Source: Sphaerulina vaccinii (Eukaryota; Ascomycota; Dothideomycetes; Mycosphaerellales; Mycosphaerellaceae). Taken from it: a stretch of 64,000 nucleotides of DNA. A program made the translations under genes and the position numbers. The notes under the pieces are model-generated. The model worked only from the letters and a program-made list of their open reading frames with translations, searched no databases and was not told where the DNA came from. Location: the NCBI GenBank assembly GCA_022570795.1, contig JAKUDP010000008.1, positions 1,426,001 to 1,490,000 of the forward strand. Direction: 5' to 3'. This document shows, in pieces, positions 53,662 through 64,000 of the stretch. The number at the start of each line of letters is the position of its first letter. Positions within the stretch are counted from its first letter, which is position 1.

Positions 53662-54654
53662 ATGTACATATTCCTGTTGTTGTCATTCATCTGCGTCTCA
53701 TCAGCATCATGGCAGTCGCAGCAGCCTGTATTCGAAGCAACCCATGATGTTCTGCCTCAAGATTACCCGTATCCCAAGCAACCAGGACATCGCACACCTG
53801 TTCCTGAGCTGTACCATAAGCGATACTCCGAACAGACCTTCATAGGAACGCATGATGCCGCTGCTCTTCGGACAGAGGATAACGGATATTCATTATCTGG
53901 AAACCAATACTTCAATGTCTCGGTACAGCTTCAAGCAGGCGTAAGGCTGATTCAGGCTCAAGGCCACCAGGATCCCAATGGCTCGAACGATATTCGTCTT
54001 TGCCACTTCAAATGTGCTCTTATGGATGGTGGCAGTCTGAAGTCTCATCTGACGACGATCCGAGAGTTTCTGGAGGCGAATCCCTATGAAGTAGTGACGC
54101 TGCTGTTCGTTAATGCTGGTCCGCCACTACAACATTGGGCCAAGGCATATTATGACACAGGGCTAGACGTGATGTCCTTCACAGCTCCTCCCGAAAAACG
54201 CGACAGGAAGATGCGCACTGGAGACTGGCCAACTATAGCAGAGCTTGTGGCCACCAACAAGAGGCTGATCACGTTCCTCTCTAATGGAGCAGACGAAGAC
54301 GAGGTGCCTTTCCTCCTGCTGGAGTTCAACTACCTCTTCGAGACCAAATTCATCAACGACTACCCAAACCAGTATAGTTGCGATGTGTCAAGGCCTTGGT
54401 ATGAGCGAGGCTATGTTCCGGATATGCTCAGCCTGGTCAATCACTTTCTGTACGCGAACTTCCTGGGCTTCAGATACCCGAATGCGACTTTCGCGAACAC
54501 CACGAATTCGCAAGGGTTTCATGTCGGAGAGCTGGGTGAGCATGCTGCCAGATGTCGCAGTCAATACGGACGTAGGCCGAACTTCCTGCTTGTGGACTTC
54601 TTCAATGAAGGAAATGTCTTCGATGTACAGTATGGAATGAACGCCAACGACTGA
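53662..54654 (+). CDS. Secreted PLC-like phosphodiesterase (TIM-barrel, PI-PLC X type, 330 aa)
   Basis: Intronless. The Met at 53662 is preferred over 53593 because it starts a signal peptide (MYIFLLLSFICVSSAS). The X-domain first catalytic histidine is in FIGTHDAAALR, the barrel strand GVRLIQAQGHQD and the LCHFKCALMDGG segment follow, then NPYEVVTLLFVNAG. Late motifs NFLLVDFFNEGNVF close the barrel. Four Cys could form disulfides. Ascomycete members are extracellular or GPI-linked phosphodiesterases with poorly known substrates. The second catalytic histidine is not obvious in its usual position, so activity is uncertain. The sugar transporter is divergent, with 368 bp between start codons. 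Confidence 0.85.
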   Translation: MYIFLLLSFICVSSASWQSQQPVFEATHDVLPQDYPYPKQPGHRTPVPELYHKRYSEQTFIGTHDAAALRTEDNGYSLSGNQYFNVSVQLQAGVRLIQAQGHQDPNGSNDIRLCHFKCALMDGGSLKSHLTTIREFLEANPYEVVTLLFVNAGPPLQHWAKAYYDTGLDVMSFTAPPEKRDRKMRTGDWPTIAELVATNKRLITFLSNGADEDEVPFLLLEFNYLFETKFINDYPNQYSCDVSRPWYERGYVPDMLSLVNHFLYANFLGFRYPNATFANTTNSQGFHVGELGEHAARCRSQYGRRPNFLLVDFFNEGNVFDVQYGMNAND

Positions 54655-55065
54655 TCCTGTCTATCCTGGCTGCTCATAATTTCACAAGCCACCTCCCTGA
54701 ACCATGACTTCCAGTGTCAAACGCCTTGTGTGGACCCGCGTGACCATGGAGCTACCGGAGAGGTGGAAGAAGCCGATCTGAAGCTTCAAAGTAGCTCGAC
54801 ATTTCAAGAATTCATAGCCGTCTTATGGCCGCCACTGCCCCTGTGTCTGCAACCCTGGATATGTCGACTCTGGTATCCCCTGGTATGCAAAGGCGCCATC
54901 GAGCCGACACTCGAAGTTACTACCCGTGCTCAGCAAGAAAGGCATTCACGAAGTACCTCCCAAATGCTTCATTTGTTCCCTGATCTTGGTCAACTTTGCC
55001 TCCTGTGCAATCACAAAATTGCTCCTTTTGCGTAAACGCTCTGCTTCAGCCTTAAGCTTACCGTA
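54655..55065. other. Convergent intergenic stretch
   Basis: About 410 bp between two convergent genes, with terminators expected. Nothing else seen. Confidence 0.35.
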
Positions 55066-55706
55066 TTAAGTCTTGCGTGCCTCCTCATTAAGCCACCTCA
55101 CTGTCTCCACGGCCTTTGCCTTGGCCAACTTCTCCTTCTCAAGGCGCTTCCTCTCTTCGTCGAGAGCATCCCTCTCAGCCAGCGCATCCATCGCTCCTCT
55201 GGCTTTCTGCTCATCACGAGTTGGCGGGGGCGGCATAGTAGCGAAGTCTTTCACAGCTACTCCATCGGTCTCGCCACCATGATGACCTTGCTGAATCTTC
55301 TTGCGTTGAGAACCGCTTCCGCGCGAAGCGTTTACCTCGTCGCGGATGTAAGCCTGGAAATGACACTGGCAGTCAGTAAATAGTAAATGGCTACTCTTGC
55401 AGATATTTCGCGTACAGCAGGATCGGCTGCCCAGCGGTCGGTGGCGGAAGACATGGCTTCGAGGGTGTTCTTGCGTTGTAGAGACTGGGTTGGAAGCAGT
55501 GTATTGAGAGCCGAGAAACTGAAGATGCCGGGCTCGAGGAAGTTGAGAAGTTTGCGATATTTTGTACTTGTTTCTGGGGTGCCGTTGGGCAATGTGAAGC
55601 GGCGTTCGTTGTTGTATTGTGCTGGACAGAAGTCAACTTCGGCGCGTATTGTATTCGAGCATCGGTGAAGGGAAAGTTCTGCTTCCTCTGGCACCGTGTC
55701 AAGCAT
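55066..55706 (-). CDS. Conserved-type hypothetical protein with C-terminal coiled coil (199 aa, two exons)
   Basis: Complement of 55395-55706 and 55066-55353, joined across a very short 41-bp intron (gtagcc...ttccag, with a TACTGAC branch). The splice removes a stop-ended tail and links REISAR to AYIRDEVN. The N-terminal half is mixed alpha/beta without a recognised motif. The C-terminal 50 residues are charged and helical (ERDALDEERKRLEKEKLAKA), likely a coiled coil. A mitochondrial ribosomal or assembly-type small protein would fit its size, but I cannot assign a family. No signal peptide or membrane helix. Confidence 0.65.
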
Positions 55707-56168
55707 CTTGTTTGTCTTGAGGAGTCATCGTGGGCGGACGAATGTGAAGTGAAGCGAACGAAGCTAGTGTTTTGAAGCGCGCAGCGCCGTTATGCTCACA
55801 ACTGGATTCGTTTTGAGAAAGAATTTCATACTCGGAAGCTCATGTCTCATTCAATGCAAGCACAACTGTGGCTCAATATCGTTGGCTTTTATCTACATAC
55901 CGCACCTTTTCCACCATGCATCACACTCATGTCCAATGCTCAATGCCAATGCCAAGCGCGTGCGCGAAGCTGAACGTCCCACTCCCCAAAGTCTTAAAGT
56001 CTTCGTCCCCTGTAAGAAGCATACACAAGAAGCTCAAGTGGTTACAAGATACTGTTTGTTTTGATTCGTCACGCCGTACCAAGATTGATATCCTGGTTTG
56101 CTGGATGTCCCCAGTCTGTACACACATACAACCCATCACACATCACATCTGTAATGTATACGAACACT
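55707..56168. other. Intergenic stretch upstream of the coiled-coil protein
   Basis: About 460 bp, AT-richer than neighbouring coding DNA. Short frames only. It holds the promoter of the minus-strand gene 55066-55706 and the terminator of the GH128-like gene. Confidence 0.35.
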
Positions 56169-57785
56169 CTAAGAAGTGTAGCTCATGTAAGTGCTGCCGT
56201 ATGTGGATGGCTCAGTGCCGCTGACAAGGTTTCCACTCTCCACCATGAAGTAAGCGTATCCGCCGATGTTACTGTTGCTGTCCATCCAAGGCATGACCTC
56301 CTCAAGGAAGCTGTTGATCTGGTCATCAGAGCCAGTAGCACCGAACTCTGAGATGTACAGTGGCTTGCCATCTGCGAGCGCAATGGCCTCCTCGACGTAA
56401 GACTTGAAGTAGGCTGTGTTCTCGGCACTGTCATACCAGTGGATGTTGAGGCAGTCGATCTGGCAGTCGGTGCAAGAGTCGAGGAAGTTCTTGAGCCAGG
56501 TAAGACCCATTGGATCGGCACCGTTGGTAACGGCTGGAGCGCAAAGCTGGGCTTGGCCCTTGAATGGGTTCATGTATTGAGCGTAGGCAGTGGCGGCAGC
56601 TGCGTAGCCCAAGTTGGCCTGTGCAGCGAGATCTGGCTCGTTGAAGGAGAAAAGGTGAGTGGAGCCAGAGGCGATGGCAGACTTAGCATTCTCGCTCCAG
56701 GAGTCGACGAAGTCCGAGCCGGTTCCCCAGAGAGTTGGGATGAAAGTGAAGTCACTGCTGAGACCGCCGCTGGATGAGCCCCAGTTGTAGGCCCACGAGA
56801 CTTCACGAGATCCGCTGAAGCAGGTTGTCAAGCTGGCGTCGTTGTAAGCGAGACCACGCTTTCCAGAGGAAGAGCTCGATGAGCTGGAGGAGGCGGCGGC
56901 AGCCGAGGAAGTCGAGGATGCGACAGAGTAAGCAGAAGCAGAGGCAGCGCCATTCTCGACTTGCTTGTTAGCACCGTAGGCAGAGAGAGTGAGCACGTCA
57001 GATGCTGATGCGCTGCTTGAAGACTTTGCAGCCTCGGTGGTGACTGGAGACGCCTCGCTGCTCGAAGATGCTGGTGCAGAGTACGCAGGAGCAGATGGTG
57101 CCGCCGAAGAGCTAGTCTTGGCTGGAGCAGCTTCGGAAGAAGACGAGCTGCTTGATGGCGCAGAGTATGCTGGAGCCGATGCCTTGGACTCAACTGGAGA
57201 GGCCTCAGAGCTGGAGCTCGAGCTGGATGCTGGGGCGGAATAGGCAGGCGCCGAAGCAGCGGAGCTCTTGTCGACTGGAGAAGCATCGGTGGAGGATGGA
57301 GTGCTCTGGCCTTCGGTAATGGTTGCGGTGACCTTCTCAGTGTAGGTGACAGTCACAACAGCGCACGAGTCGCCCGACTTGGCATCGGCGACAGCAGAAG
57401 AGGAGCCATAACCAGCTGGAGCTGCGGCAGTATCAGATGGAGCTGCAAACTTGGCGCCTTCAACAGTGACAGTCTGGTAGGTGGTCGAGTAGATGGTGCT
57501 GTGCTCGGCAGCGCCGGCGGAAGGTCCATATCCCGTTGGCTTCTGCTCAGCAGCACCCTCAGAAGAAGATCCATAGCCGGCTGGCTTCGAGAGACCAGTA
57601 GTGCCCCAGACACGAGTTCCGTTGGCGTTTGGGTATGGGTAAGGACCAGCGGAGCCCGTGGCGTAGGCGGCAGGAGCAGTTCCAGAACCGTGTCGGGCGA
57701 CGTGATGATGGCCATAGGCATGACCGTGTCGGGCGGCGACAGCAGACGACGCCAGCGCCAGGATAGAGAGCTTGAGGAAAGACAT
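56169..57785 (-). CDS. Asl1-like glycosyl hydrolase (GH128-type beta-1,3-glucanase), cell-wall protein (538 aa)
   Basis: Intronless. Signal peptide (MSFLKLSILALASSAVAA), a His/Gly-rich segment, then a long Ser/Ala/Pro linker (about 150-300) with APAYSAP repeats for wall attachment or O-mannosylation. The C-terminal catalytic core (about 305-538) begins KRGLAYND and contains WAYNWGSS, the acid-base region FSFNEPDL, LNIHWYD and the nucleophile-type strand LYISEFGATG, ending in GGYAYFMVESGNL. This matches GH128 (Asl1) enzymes cutting beta-1,3-glucan, acting extracellularly in wall remodelling. A roughly 2-kb non-coding leader region separates it from cullin-3. Confidence 0.92.
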   Translation of the reverse strand: MSFLKLSILALASSAVAARHGHAYGHHHVARHGSGTAPAAYATGSAGPYPYPNANGTRVWGTTGLSKPAGYGSSSEGAAEQKPTGYGPSAGAAEHSTIYSTTYQTVTVEGAKFAAPSDTAAAPAGYGSSSAVADAKSGDSCAVVTVTYTEKVTATITEGQSTPSSTDASPVDKSSAASAPAYSAPASSSSSSSEASPVESKASAPAYSAPSSSSSSSEAAPAKTSSSAAPSAPAYSAPASSSSEASPVTTEAAKSSSSASASDVLTLSAYGANKQVENGAASASAYSVASSTSSAAAASSSSSSSSSGKRGLAYNDASLTTCFSGSREVSWAYNWGSSSGGLSSDFTFIPTLWGTGSDFVDSWSENAKSAIASGSTHLFSFNEPDLAAQANLGYAAAATAYAQYMNPFKGQAQLCAPAVTNGADPMGLTWLKNFLDSCTDCQIDCLNIHWYDSAENTAYFKSYVEEAIALADGKPLYISEFGATGSDDQINSFLEEVMPWMDSNSNIGGYAYFMVESGNLVSGTEPSTYGSTYMSYTS

Positions 57786-59867
57786 CGTGTTCGAATTGGT
57801 GATTCGGGTCGGTAATGCGAGAATGTTGATATGTCGTCGGGAATGCTATGCTCTTCTTGCGCGAAAGTGTTCGTGAAGCAGCTACCAGAGCGCTATTGCT
57901 GAAGTGTTGAGTGAATGTGGTTGTTCGAAAGAACAATAGAGAGTGTATCACGAGCAAAAGCTCAAATGAAAGTGGACAGCAAAAGTGTACTGGCGGGAGC
58001 GACTGTCGAAGTGAGTGAGGGACCACAAAAATGCAGCAGTGAGATGAAGAAAAGAGATGTATGCAGCAGGGCTCACTCTACTCCACATGCAGCAGGGATA
58101 CAAACAAGGAGATCTTTCCCTTCTTTGCCTGACGCTGGTGTCTTGTGCAGGTCCGCACGAGTGGGAGGCGTTTGCGCTGTGGACCATTTTCGTTTCATGT
58201 CGTGGCCACGCAAGCAGCAGAAGCGCTACAAATCGTAGGGGTAACGAAAGCAGGAGAGGGAGTCGTCAGCACCGAAAAGCACAAACGGACAGACCCACAG
58301 GCTCTCCTCTGGCTGGTCCGTCTTTCTTTTGCCTGTTCCTGAACGGATACGATTCGGGACGCTGCGTCGAAACGTTCCAGTTCTTCCTCCCGAGCCATAG
58401 GGAGAGCTGGTTGCTTGCTTCTTGTGTGCCATGTGCATGCGTTTCTGCAAACTGTCAGCAACAACATTATGGAGACGAGAAGGCTGAGACAGCCGCGCGC
58501 AGAAGAGAACGTGCTGCAGCAGGAAACGATCCTTTTCTTTTCGTGTCTGTGTGTGAAGTGGAGGTGGAGTCAGCAGGCGAAAAGACCAGGGGCAAGTACG
58601 TAATTGGCTCAGACACGAAATTGCTTGGCCCACCTTGCCGAATCGATCTGCTGCAGGTCCCGCCGCGATGGTTTCAACTTTGTTCTCGATCCCGAAAGAC
58701 TTCTCGCCGTTCAGCCTTGACACGAGGACGTCACTTCATGACTTTTCGTTATAGCAGCGATCTCAGGTAGGCGATTAACGTGGCAGAGAGTCACGCTGCC
58801 AGATTGTACTGCTTGAAGTCGGCGTACACAAACTCCAGAACAGAGTGAGGAGAACAGCAAGCACAGCATCATTCCTCTGGTCGCAAAGTGCTGCAAAAGG
58901 GAGCCGCTCACGAACCCAACCATGTTTCACAATTCACACTTGCAGACTCACGAGCTAAAGCGCTTCCACGTGAAAGAGAAGCCGACACCGAGACAAAGAT
59001 CGGATGCTTATTCCTTTCAGCCTCGCCTTGCCTTGAGAGCTTCCGATGCTGTGGTTCAACCCTCTTCGGTTGTGGAGGATCAGCGAAGAACGCGATACCA
59101 ATACCGTAGAAGCTCTGGACCATTGATCGATACAGCTGCAGCGCTGCACTGCACAGCTGATCACTCGTTACCACACGGCAGTAGCAGATTGGCGAGACAG
59201 GTTAGCACACTTCACCTAAAGATCACAGCTTGCAATGTTGTAAGCAATAGAACAGCAAGATAGCTGTTGAGCGTTACGGAGAGGGTCTACACTTGAGAGA
59301 CTTCGCACAATGCGTTGTTTCTGCAGCTGTGACTAGTAGCTGTGGCGGTCAGTAAGCTGATGACAGGTGAAACATGTCCTCGCTACACATAATTTGAGAC
59401 ACACATGTAAGGTCGTTCAATAGATAAGGTACATCATGCAAGGCGTGGCTCCGCAGAAACAAATGTATCGCCATCCTTTGACATGCATACACAAGTGTCT
59501 TCAGCATCATCTGTAGTGAGAGGCATCAAACCTGGTTTCAAGAAGCACACTAACAAAGCAGTAGTGTTTAGCAGAGGAGGAAGTGCTCCATTGATTTGAT
59601 CGCGAAGTGGTATCTAGCGTTAGCGCCGCAGTATAAGCGCCTCTCCTTTCCCTTCCCTCGCCAGGACCATTACAACTTTTGTAGTTGGTAGTAGTAGTAG
59701 TAGTAGTCATGATCATGTCATTCCCAAAAGCGCCCCGCTGTGCTGTATGCCATCCTTTGTCCTTTACCCCTGCTATGCAGAATGCCGTGATCTGTCAGAA
59801 GTATCTCCACCCATAACACCAGAGCCATGCAGAAGCGCTGAAGCAAGAATCAGAAGTGATCATTCCT
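57786..59867. other. 2.1-kb stretch without a supportable gene
   Basis: It should contain the long promoter of the GH128-like wall gene and the cullin terminator. The frames 58057-58770 (plus, 237 codons) and 58226-58723 (minus) overlap, have no motif and are compositionally odd; I do not call them. A TAG-type microsatellite lies at 59688-59707. Confidence 0.4.
59688..59707 (+). repeat. (TAG)n microsatellite
   Basis: About six GTA/TAG units downstream of the cullin stop codon, probably outside coding sequence. Confidence 0.8.
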
Positions 59868-62300
59868 TTATGCCACGTACTTGTACGATGGCATCGCCGC
59901 TTCATCGAGTCGCTCGAGATAGTCGCGCTCAATCAAACTCTCGATGCGCTTCTTGATCATAGTCACATCCGGCTTAAATTGTGCAGAGCAGACTGCCAAT
60001 GTCTCGTTGAGCAAATTGGCGTGCGTCAGCTCTTTTCGCTGCTTCATGATACGTACGACCGCAGCTTCGATCACGTAGCCACGACTGTCGTTGTTCTTCT
60101 TCTCAGTCTCTTTGCGCTCCTTGTCACCTTCGACCTTGTTGCCCGCAGAGACGACGCCGACTTTGATCTTGATCGCTGTTGGTTTGTATTGCTCGTTGAA
60201 GCTAAACTTGTCACCAGCGCTGATCTCTCGGCTCATCGGCTCTTTCGTCAGCAGACGTGTCTTTGGCGCCACAGCTAACGATTGCAGATTACGCTTGAGC
60301 GCGTTCATTGGTATATTGGTCTGGGCCTGGATCTCTTCGAGTGTGAGTGCATTACCAGACTCGAGGTCGTTGAACAGGACCAGGATGAGTGCGGCGTAAG
60401 TCGAGCAGTTCACCTCGTGGACCTTGTTGGATCGTGGGAAGCGTGCTCGCACATCGACATCGCCCATACTTGTCTGCCAAGTGAGCTTGCGGCCAGAGTG
60501 CTTCTTTGAATAGAATTCCTCGAAACCGCGTCGTACGCGGTCCATTGACGCAGGGTAGATGATCTGAGCTTTACCCTCGGCGTCATCTTCAGACGAGCTC
60601 TTGAAGGCCTCAAGCGGCCAGGTCATCGATGTCAGAACGTTGACAGTCAAGTCAACGCGACTGCGATCGCCATCACCAAGACCAGCAACGTACTTCCGAT
60701 GTGCCTCTGTCAGATCCTTACTGATGCGCATGTCCTTGAACATGGCTTCCAGCTTCATTGTGAAGCTGTTTCCGAGCTCCAGCTTCATGCGACTGATCAT
60801 GGACGTCTCCACATCGGGGTCGTGGCTCTTCTTGAGCAGTAGTCGCTTGCAGAGATGCTTCTTGTAGTAAGTCTCGAAGATGTCCTTATCCTGGAGGTAT
60901 CGCAACAGCACAATCGCCTTCTCCAGTATCCGGTCAACCTCCTCGTCGGTCTTGTCCTTGATACCCTTCTTCATGTTGTCGTCGATGAAGAGAGATATGT
61001 ATTCGCTAGCACGAGCAAAGGCATTGATGTTGTCACTCATACTACGAGTGAGCGCCGTCGATATGCTCTGATCGCTGTTGAATGATACTTTCCACACTTT
61101 GTCGAAGCGGTCCTTTAGTTCCAGAATGTCCTCGACCCACTTTAGAGCTGCGATCGTCTGCTGGTTGATCTGCCTCGCGTTGGTGCCCTTGTTCTTCTCA
61201 CCTTCTCCTTCCTCAGCGGGTGCTGCAGATGCGGGTGGAGCTGATGCTGCTGTGCTGGCATCCTCATTGATCTTTGCGCCCATCTCTGCCACAATGACTT
61301 GCACGGCCTTCGTAAGTTCGGGCTTCTTCGGATCCACTCGTGCTTCTAAATCGTAGACCAAATGCAGCTCGTTATACTTGTCATTGTCGACCATGTAGCG
61401 CACGCCGGAGTCCATCTCAATCAGGCCCTTCATCTTATTCCGAATTAGCTCGTCTTCCACGACCTTCTGAATCTTCGGTGCTGTCGTCTCAGAGAGAGTT
61501 GATCTGCAGCGGTCACTCTCCTCATCGATGCGCCTCTTAGCATGTTTGCAATATGTGCCCGCATCTGACTCAGTGAGTAGTCGCTCACCCTCTTCCCGGT
61601 AGAACCGCGCGCTTCTTTCCAGAAAGTCCGTCTCGAATGACTTGATGTACAACTTCTCTTCCTCAATCTCCTGATGCGACTCGTACAGTCCTTCCAGCAT
61701 GTAGATGTTCGACTTGATTAATGATGCGTCAATGCTCTCTCCTTCTCTGTCCATTGATATCTGATCGAGTATGAGGTTCGTGAGGTATTGTAGCAGGTCA
61801 TCGGCGCCTGAGCGGATCGGCGTGCGCAGGATCTGGTCGCGGAATATGGACATGGACTTGGCGAAGATGGAGGGTTGGCGATTATCCGTACAGTACACAC
61901 GGTCCATGTACATGAGCACGTCAGTCAACATGCCCATGCAGACCTGATGATCTTCCCATGCCAGCTTCAGCGAGGCAAGAAAGCGCTCGCCCGCCACTCT
62001 GCGTTCTGATGTAGTTGCCAGTGATCGGCCCAAGTCGTTTTCAAGCTGTAGAGATGGTGCGAGCAGATTGACTATCTTCGGCCGCACGCCATCTCCTAGC
62101 CAATGCTCCTCGAATTGCGCGACTTTGTTATACAAGTCTGTTCCCTTCTTCTTCAACACCAGCTTATAAGCATTGCGGTACAGCTCCTCGAATGACAGGG
62201 CGGAGGCATTCTTCTCGTGGATCTCGGTGAAGGCCTTCTCGAGCACGTTCCATGTCGTTTCGAAGTCGACATCGGCGCCGTGGAGGGTCTGGCGAGCCAT
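59868..62300 (-). CDS. cul3: Cullin-3 (810 aa), scaffold of CRL3 ubiquitin ligases
   Basis: Intronless and full length. The N-terminal cullin repeats (about 1-370) bind BTB adaptors. The central cullin homology domain contains LKWVEDILELKDRFDKVW and LLRYLQDKDIFETYYKKHL, and the C-terminal winged-helix region ends ESLIERDYLERLDEAAMPSY. The neddylation region reads VVRIMKQRKEL, with the lysine that accepts NEDD8/Rub1. A Ser/Ala/Pro-rich insertion (about 345-375) is low complexity. The repeat pattern and C-terminus fit CUL3 better than CUL1 or CUL4. Nuclear and cytosolic; couples substrates to an RBX1/E2 module. Confidence 0.93.
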   Translation of the reverse strand: MARQTLHGADVDFETTWNVLEKAFTEIHEKNASALSFEELYRNAYKLVLKKKGTDLYNKVAQFEEHWLGDGVRPKIVNLLAPSLQLENDLGRSLATTSERRVAGERFLASLKLAWEDHQVCMGMLTDVLMYMDRVYCTDNRQPSIFAKSMSIFRDQILRTPIRSGADDLLQYLTNLILDQISMDREGESIDASLIKSNIYMLEGLYESHQEIEEEKLYIKSFETDFLERSARFYREEGERLLTESDAGTYCKHAKRRIDEESDRCRSTLSETTAPKIQKVVEDELIRNKMKGLIEMDSGVRYMVDNDKYNELHLVYDLEARVDPKKPELTKAVQVIVAEMGAKINEDASTAASAPPASAAPAEEGEGEKNKGTNARQINQQTIAALKWVEDILELKDRFDKVWKVSFNSDQSISTALTRSMSDNINAFARASEYISLFIDDNMKKGIKDKTDEEVDRILEKAIVLLRYLQDKDIFETYYKKHLCKRLLLKKSHDPDVETSMISRMKLELGNSFTMKLEAMFKDMRISKDLTEAHRKYVAGLGDGDRSRVDLTVNVLTSMTWPLEAFKSSSEDDAEGKAQIIYPASMDRVRRGFEEFYSKKHSGRKLTWQTSMGDVDVRARFPRSNKVHEVNCSTYAALILVLFNDLESGNALTLEEIQAQTNIPMNALKRNLQSLAVAPKTRLLTKEPMSREISAGDKFSFNEQYKPTAIKIKVGVVSAGNKVEGDKERKETEKKNNDSRGYVIEAAVVRIMKQRKELTHANLLNETLAVCSAQFKPDVTMIKKRIESLIERDYLERLDEAAMPSYKYVA

Positions 62301-63216
62301 GTTAGTTGTTGTATCAGGATGTTTTCAGCAGGAACCGCGAGGCGGCGAGCCTGATGATGTTTGTGAGGCCGATCTCAGCGGTTCGATGGCGATGTTTGTG
62401 GGAAGACTCACTCTTCGCGGAGGTCGTATCTTTGCCCGGCCTCTGCCTGCAAGCGAGGCCATGACGAACGCCTCAATTTACCTTCACTTCGCTCAGCTCG
62501 AACCCGGTCTCGCTCTCTTTGTCTTTCGTTGTTTCAAAGTGTTCGCGTTGTGGTGGGGTAACGATGCTTGGTGAAGGTCGAGATCAGTCGTCGGAGGGTG
62601 GCGTGATGGTGAGATGAATACCAAGCTTGTATGAGGTGGAGTGAAGTAGTAAGAGGCGAGGTATCGTTGATCGCAAGCAGACAGCAGAGATATGTAAAGT
62701 GTAGCTCGCAGTGCACATTCCTGAGAGGGCTTGCCGCTTTCGGAAGTGGCGGTTGATCCATGGTTTTGCCGGTCAAGGGTCCAGCTGAACCAGCTGAACC
62801 AGCTGAAGCTGAATCTGCGACACAATCACCATCTTCACTTGATCAACGACATAACAACATGCACACTCGATACGATACACAGGCGCGGAGAGGAGCTTCT
62901 TTCCAACGTCTTCCCACTGGGTCGCCGCGAAACTCGGTCGCCGAACGCGCCCGAGCGAAGAAGCACGAAGTCATAGCATAGCGCGTCATGTTCGCGTTGC
63001 TCAGGCCTTCTCACTCCTTCTCAGCTCAGATATGCTACCGCCGGGTAGGGTGTTCACAATGAGAGGGCGAAGCCTTGTGGTGGCCCCAGAGAGCTCTCTT
63101 TCGAGATGTTTCGGGAGCAGCACAACAAGCTGACACCGTCTAAGATGACTTTAGTCGCGCGTGGGGAAGGTATCATATATCACGGACTACTTTTTCCACC
63201 CAGGCAGTATATCCCC
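62301..63216. other. Cullin promoter region
   Basis: About 0.9 kb upstream of cullin-3 and downstream of the methyltransferase, both on the minus strand. It contains a triple agctgaacc repeat near 62782-62808. Short frames only. Confidence 0.35.
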
Positions 63217-64000
63217 TCAGTCTGTCAGAAGGACATTGTGTCGATTCTTCGCATTGATAAAAGTGTACTAAATAGCCAACAATTAGCATCATCACCAATT
63301 CGCAGATACGCCAGAAAGTACAACTCACCTCAGCGAATCGCGGCATAGCATCAGCTATCCTCAACGTTACCTGCAGCAGATTGGGCTCTGTCCACACAGG
63401 ACGCAAACCGCCCTTCTCCAGGCCCTCCCACCACTTCAAGAAACTCGGCAAGCCGTCGATATGCTCATTGAGATGAATCTCAACTTGCAGCTGCCCGATC
63501 GGTAAAGCTTGTCCCTTATACGCGCGCATCAAGCTACTCAGAGCATCGAATTCGAAGCTGTCACCTCACACGATCAGTGACTGCATCATACTATGCGTTC
63601 ACATCAGTGAAGAAGATTCAACTTACCCTTCAATATCAATCTTCAGCACATCCACATAATCATGTCCATAAACCTCCATCAAATCCTGAATACTATAAAA
63701 AGGTGGATTGGCCTTCATATCCGACTCTCCACTAATCCCGGCCCGTAGAAAATGTGCTCTTTCTCTCATCTCTCGTGGTAATTGTTGGACTTGTGGCGAG
63801 AACTCGTCAACCGAGAAATCCAAACCAAAAACATTACATTTCGTCCTTTTAAGAACTTCCTCTTCGAAAGACGACTCATTCTGTACACCAAAAGAGTATA
63901 CGACACAAGGAGTTTTCTGAGATGAGACTTCGTAGCGAGACATGCCGCAGGTCCATTTTCCTCCGTCGCCGAGACGGCCGACTCGTTCCATTTCCTGTCA
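63217..64000 (-). CDS. Methyltransferase-domain protein (FkbM/Methyltransf-24 like), 5' part outside window
   Basis: Complement of 63627-64000 (partial), 63329-63557 and 63217-63267, with introns gtaagt...gacag (69 bp) and gtgagt...tttag (61 bp). The visible N-terminal part (VGRLGDGGKWTCG) is followed by CVVYSFGVQNESSFEEE (the SAM-binding Rossmann start), a VFGLDFS strand and DVLKIDIEGFEFDAL, the diagnostic KxDIEG motif of the family. The C-terminus has EIHLNEHID and ends in RFAEYTFINAKN. It is SAM-dependent; target unknown. The first in-window Met is internal to the usual family start, so the gene continues beyond 64000. Confidence 0.85.

Noticed and set aside
58057..58770. Plus-strand 237-codon frame between the GH128-like and cullin genes
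   Set aside because: No domain, Arg/Ser/Cys-rich composition, overlapped by a 165-codon minus-strand frame, no partner exons. Chance openness in GC-balanced intergenic DNA is more likely.

Overview
The window looks like nuclear DNA of a filamentous ascomycete, most likely a plant-associated Dothideomycete (class inferred, not proven). Genes are compact and on both strands, with short GT-AG introns (41-165 bp, CTRAC-type branch sites). Products include TAF12, cullin-3, a Zn2Cys6 regulator, NmrA-like and GH128-like proteins and secreted plant-cell-wall and small cysteine-rich proteins. One long interspersed element is AT/TpA-rich and full of stop codons, as expected after RIP-like mutation. I saw no rRNA, tRNA or CRISPR array.

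Layout. 0-6 kb: unknown protein, MOSC protein, peroxisomal-type acyl-CoA ligase, GPI-anchored surface protein. 6-11.2 kb: gene-poor stretch with small cysteine-rich secreted protein genes or relics, a rhamnogalacturonan acetylesterase, and a RALF-like peptide gene whose signal-peptide exon is out of frame. 12.4-19.1 kb: patatin-like protein lacking the nucleophile serine, CNT nucleoside transporter, intronless glycosyltransferase-like gene of possible phage/viral affinity. 19.5-29.7 kb: a diverged direct repeat, CAP/PR-1 protein, FAD monooxygenase facing a broken amino-acid permease gene, GrpB-like protein, TAF12.

30.1-35.7 kb is the most unusual part: eight tandem copies (two minus, six plus) of a small protein family I do not recognise. 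They share a phase-1 intron just before an [E/D]-[N/T]-A-x-F-L-[Y/W]-P-E motif, and nearly all end in a PPxY motif. One copy has exchanged PPxY for a charged tail and a CaaX box. At least two copies are broken.

35.8-40.1 kb: NmrA-like protein, Zn2Cys6 factor, CUE-AlkB-GRF protein. 40.4-49.4 kb: an F-box gene split by a nested insertion. A hAT-like non-autonomous element (17-bp terminal inverted repeats, 8-bp target duplication) sits in the last exon, and a 7.06-kb Gypsy-type LTR retrotransposon (224-bp LTRs, 5-bp duplication, minus orientation, degenerate) sits inside it. The two flanks of the F-box gene are in the same reading frame. 49.6-64 kb: heme-thiolate peroxygenase, five-exon sugar transporter, secreted PLC-like phosphodiesterase, unknown coiled-coil protein, Asl1-like GH128 wall protein, cullin-3, and a methyltransferase running off the window.

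The genes do not form one pathway. The common thread is a plant-interacting lifestyle (pectin deacetylation, CAP and small secreted proteins, peroxygenase, sugar and nucleoside uptake) plus a fast-evolving tandem family. All exon boundaries were read by eye from splice consensus and frame continuity; no alignment or RNA evidence was available.
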